Below are positions 61,323 to 64,000 of a DNA stretch of 64,000 bases, piece by piece (position 1 is the first letter of the stretch; each line of letters begins with the position of its first letter). Below the pieces are notes generated by a model. It saw only the letters and a list, made by a program, of their open reading frames with translations. It had not been told where the DNA came from and made no database searches. Source of the stretch: Rhodanobacter sp. LX-99 (GTDB taxonomy: Bacteria > Pseudomonadota > Gammaproteobacteria > Xanthomonadales > Rhodanobacteraceae); assembly GCF_018599185.1 (NCBI RefSeq), contig NZ_JAHFVL010000003.1, positions 434,001 to 498,000 on the forward strand. Reading direction: 5' to 3'. The position numbers and the translations under genes are program-made.

Positions 61323-64000
61323 ATGACTACTCACCGCACGCGGCCGACCTTGCTTGCGCGGCCTCTCCGTATCCATCAGCGGCCGCTGGCCGCCGCCTGT
61401 GCCGCCCTGCTCGGACTGACCCTGGCCGGCGCGGCGTCGGCGCAGCAGGTGCAGGAACAGGCGGCCACGCCGACGGGCAGCCAGACGGTACCGGTCGACA
61501 AGAAGGCAGATGCCGGCACAAAGAAGAACAAGAAGTCCGAGAATACGGTGAGCAACCTCGACGCCGTCATCGTCACCGGCATCCGCGGCAGCATCGAGAA
61601 TTCGCTGAGGGCCAAGCGGAACTCGGACAACATCATCGAGGCGATCTCGGCCGAGGACATCGGCAAGTTGCCGGACGCCAGCATCGCCGAGAGCCTGTCG
61701 CGCGTGCCGGGCCTGGCCACCCAGCGGCTGAACGGCCGCGCCAACATGATCTCGATCCGCGGCCTGGACCCCGGTTTTGCCGGCACCACGCTGAACGGGC
61801 GCGAGCAGGCGACCATCGGCGAGAACCGCGGCGTCGAATACGACCAGTACCCGTCCGAGCTGATCAGCGGCGTGGCGATCTACAAGACGCCCGACGCCAG
61901 CCTGATCGGCCAGGGCCTGTCCGGCACCGTCGACCTGCACACGATCAAGCCGCTGGACCTGCCCGGCCCCGCCTTCGCGGTCAACCTGCGCGGCGAGCAC
62001 ACCACCAACGGCAAGCTCAACCCGGGCAGCGGCGTGGGCGACATGGGCCATCGCGCCAGCATCTCCTACATCAATCAGTTCTTCGACCACACGCTGGGCC
62101 TGGCCGTGGGCTTCGCCCATCTCGACTCGCCGATCCAGGAAAAGCAGTACCAGGCCTGGTGGTGGAGCATGAACAACGGCCCGGGCAGCGCCGAGGACAA
62201 CTGGGGCGCGCCGCACACGCCGGGCATGCCCGACGGCGTGATCTCGCAGGAAGGCATGCAGCTGCGCGCGCAGTCGCTGAACCAGAAGCGCAGCGGCCTG
62301 ATGACCGTGCTGGAATGGGCGCCGGGCGACCACTACCACTCCACGCTCGACCTGTACCACTCCATCTTCGGCGAGAAGAAGTTCACCAACGGCGCGCAGT
62401 GGTCGAGCAGCCCGTGGGACAACGTCAGCTACTCCAACGTGGGCACCACGCCGGCGCAGCCCTATCCGATCGTCACCTCCGGCACCATCGACGGCATCGC
62501 GCCGATCCTGCAGAACCAGTACACCAAGGAGCACGACAAGCTGTTCTCCGCCGGCTGGAACAACCAGTACGACTTCGACAACGGCTGGACCGCCACGGCG
62601 GATCTGTCGTACTCCAGCGCGAAGAAGAAGCTGCACGACGCCTACCTGTTCACCGGCCTGGCCGGCGGCGCCTTCACCAGCGTCGATTTCCGCACCCCGC
62701 TCGGCAACGGCTACCCGTACTTCTCGCCGGCGGTGAACCTGGCTGATCCCTCCCTGGTGGTGTTCACCGACCCGGACGGCTACGGCTACAACGGCCGCCA
62801 GGAGTTCGACAGCCAGAAGGACACGATCAAGGCGGTGCGCCTGGAAGTGAGCCACCCGCTGGGCTGGATCTTCAGCAGCATGAACCTGGGCGTGAACTAC
62901 TCCGACCGCACCAAGACCAAGCAGGCCGACGTGCAGTTCGCCTGGCTCAACGGCAACGGCTCCACCCAGGGCACCTACGACAACCACTTCAGCGCGCCGG
63001 TGAACCCGGCCTTCCTGTGGGGGCCGACCTCGCTCGGCTACGGCGGCATCCCCGGTGCGCTCAGCTACGACGTGCTGGGCGCGCTGGCGAGCCAGTTCTA
63101 CCTGACCGAGCGTAACGGCCAGGGCGACTGGAGCCGCAACTACACGGTGGAAGAGAAGGTCCCGGTCGCCTACGCCAAGTTCAACATCGAGACCACGCTG
63201 GGCAACGTGCCGCTGACCGGCAACGTGGGCGTGCAGTTCGTGCGCACCGACCAGTCCTCCACCGCGCTGCAGACCAACGGCGACACCCTGGTCGGGCGGA
63301 TCAGCGACGGCGCGAAGTACAACAACGTACTGCCCAGCCTGAACCTGGTGGCGCATCTCACCGACCGCCAGTACCTGCGCTTCGGCTTCGCCAAGACGAT
63401 GGCGCGCGGACGCATCGACGACGAGAAGGTGTCCACCTCCGCCGGCCTGTCGAAGGTGCAGAACGGCCCGGCCGCCGGCCAGGTGCTGTGGTCCGGCAGC
63501 GGCGGCAACCCGAAGCTGAAGCCGTACGTGGCGGTCGGCACCGACCTCTCCTACGAGTTCTACTTCGGCAAGTCCAGCTACCTCGCCGCGGCGGTGTTCA
63601 ACAAGAACCTGCTGAACTACATCTACACCCAGACCACGCTCGACTACGACTTCTCGCACTACACCAATAATGACCCCACGCTCACGGCGACCAGCGAGAG
63701 GGGCCCGTTCACCCGGCCCGCGAACGGCACCGGCGGCAAGGTGCAGGGCCTGGAACTGTCCGGCGCGCTGGAAGGCGGCCTGCTGACGCAGGCGCTGGAC
63801 GGCTTCGGCATGCTGGCCAGCTTCTCGCTGACCAACAGCACCATTTCGCAAAAAGTCATTGGCTCTATTCCCGGCCCGAATCCGCCCACAACCCTGCCTG
63901 GGCTGTCGCGCAAGGTCGCCAACCTGGCGCTGTACTACGAGAAGTACGGCTGGTCGGTACGCGTGGCCGAGCGCTATCGCTCGTCGTTCACTGGCGAAAT
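61323..64000 (+). CDS. TonB-dependent receptor, Xanthomonas/Caulobacter type (partial)
   Basis: At least 892 codons, running off the window. A signal peptide (LAAACAALLGLTLAGAASA) is followed by a Lys-rich linker and the plug domain: VIVTGIRGSIENSL, IIEAISAEDIGKLPDASIAESLSRVPGL, SIRGLDPGFAGTTLNGREQA. The long beta barrel follows (ATADLSYSSAKKKL, FGFAKTMARGRID, NPKLKPYVAVGTDLSYEFYFG, RVAERYRSSFTGE). The plug spelling is that of the TonB-Xanth-Caul group, often used for glycan or other carbon uptake. Ribosome-binding site AGGGA lies 6-10 nt before the ATG. Confidence 0.95.
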   Translation, partial: MTTHRTRPTLLARPLRIHQRPLAAACAALLGLTLAGAASAQQVQEQAATPTGSQTVPVDKKADAGTKKNKKSENTVSNLDAVIVTGIRGSIENSLRAKRNSDNIIEAISAEDIGKLPDASIAESLSRVPGLATQRLNGRANMISIRGLDPGFAGTTLNGREQATIGENRGVEYDQYPSELISGVAIYKTPDASLIGQGLSGTVDLHTIKPLDLPGPAFAVNLRGEHTTNGKLNPGSGVGDMGHRASISYINQFFDHTLGLAVGFAHLDSPIQEKQYQAWWWSMNNGPGSAEDNWGAPHTPGMPDGVISQEGMQLRAQSLNQKRSGLMTVLEWAPGDHYHSTLDLYHSIFGEKKFTNGAQWSSSPWDNVSYSNVGTTPAQPYPIVTSGTIDGIAPILQNQYTKEHDKLFSAGWNNQYDFDNGWTATADLSYSSAKKKLHDAYLFTGLAGGAFTSVDFRTPLGNGYPYFSPAVNLADPSLVVFTDPDGYGYNGRQEFDSQKDTIKAVRLEVSHPLGWIFSSMNLGVNYSDRTKTKQADVQFAWLNGNGSTQGTYDNHFSAPVNPAFLWGPTSLGYGGIPGALSYDVLGALASQFYLTERNGQGDWSRNYTVEEKVPVAYAKFNIETTLGNVPLTGNVGVQFVRTDQSSTALQTNGDTLVGRISDGAKYNNVLPSLNLVAHLTDRQYLRFGFAKTMARGRIDDEKVSTSAGLSKVQNGPAAGQVLWSGSGGNPKLKPYVAVGTDLSYEFYFGKSSYLAAAVFNKNLLNYIYTQTTLDYDFSHYTNNDPTLTATSERGPFTRPANGTGGKVQGLELSGALEGGLLTQALDGFGMLASFSLTNSTISQKVIGSIPGPNPPTTLPGLSRKVANLALYYEKYGWSVRVAERYRSSFTGE

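Noticed and set aside
60993..63851. A 952-codon minus-strand frame opposite the TonB receptor.
   Set aside because: The plus strand has an unmistakable receptor with signal peptide and plug; the antisense frame is compositional.

Overview
The window looks like a chromosome segment of a GC-rich gammaproteobacterium of the Xanthomonadales, most like Rhodanobacteraceae (Rhodanobacter or Dyella type). This is inferred from base composition, gene content (Xanthomonadaceae-type TonB receptor, SAM-I-controlled metX, complete kdp operon, several YceI genes) and short dispersed palindromes. No rRNA, tRNA or CRISPR array was seen.

Positions 1 to about 19360 are a lower-GC accessory region. It carries a tight minus-strand five-gene operon identified as a Druantia type I anti-phage system (DUF4338 DruA plus a 1733-aa DEAH helicase with a DUF1998/MZB end). 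The gene order D-E-A-B-C is a rotation of the reference A-B-C-D-E order. Beyond it lies a decayed satellite locus: an 816-codon gene of unknown function is split by an intact IS3-family element (13982-15226, GCC target duplication), and the remnant just upstream is split by a decayed IS1595/ISXO2-type element (16055-17098, 8-bp target duplication). Both reading frames close perfectly when the elements are removed in silico. An SseB-like gene follows.

From 19365 on the sequence is high-GC core. It holds ssb, a kdp K+ uptake operon with a TorF-like porin gene lodged between kdpB and kdpC and two 30-aa membrane peptides at its head, a DedA-rhodanese fusion, an MFS exporter, ispB, a yceI-cytochrome b561-yceI operon, a dynamin-like GTPase, a glutaredoxin and sdaA. 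A second small defence spot follows: an HTH regulator divergent from a type III restriction-modification pair, with an inverted repeat at the mod promoter. Then come two permeases, a DUF3574 lipoprotein, a third YceI and a HipA/HipB-type toxin-antitoxin pair in toxin-first order.

The right part is metabolic. An operon metX-metB-hom runs leftward from a SAM-I riboswitch whose promoter is preceded by tandem met-box-like 8-mers. To its right lie a 1-Cys peroxiredoxin, a cysteine-synthase-family enzyme, a 2-oxoglutarate/Fe dioxygenase, a coupled cluster (DUF1304, M24 peptidase fold, P-loop kinase), an EF-G paralogue, a secreted metallo-beta-lactamase-fold protein, and a TonB-dependent receptor that runs off the window end.
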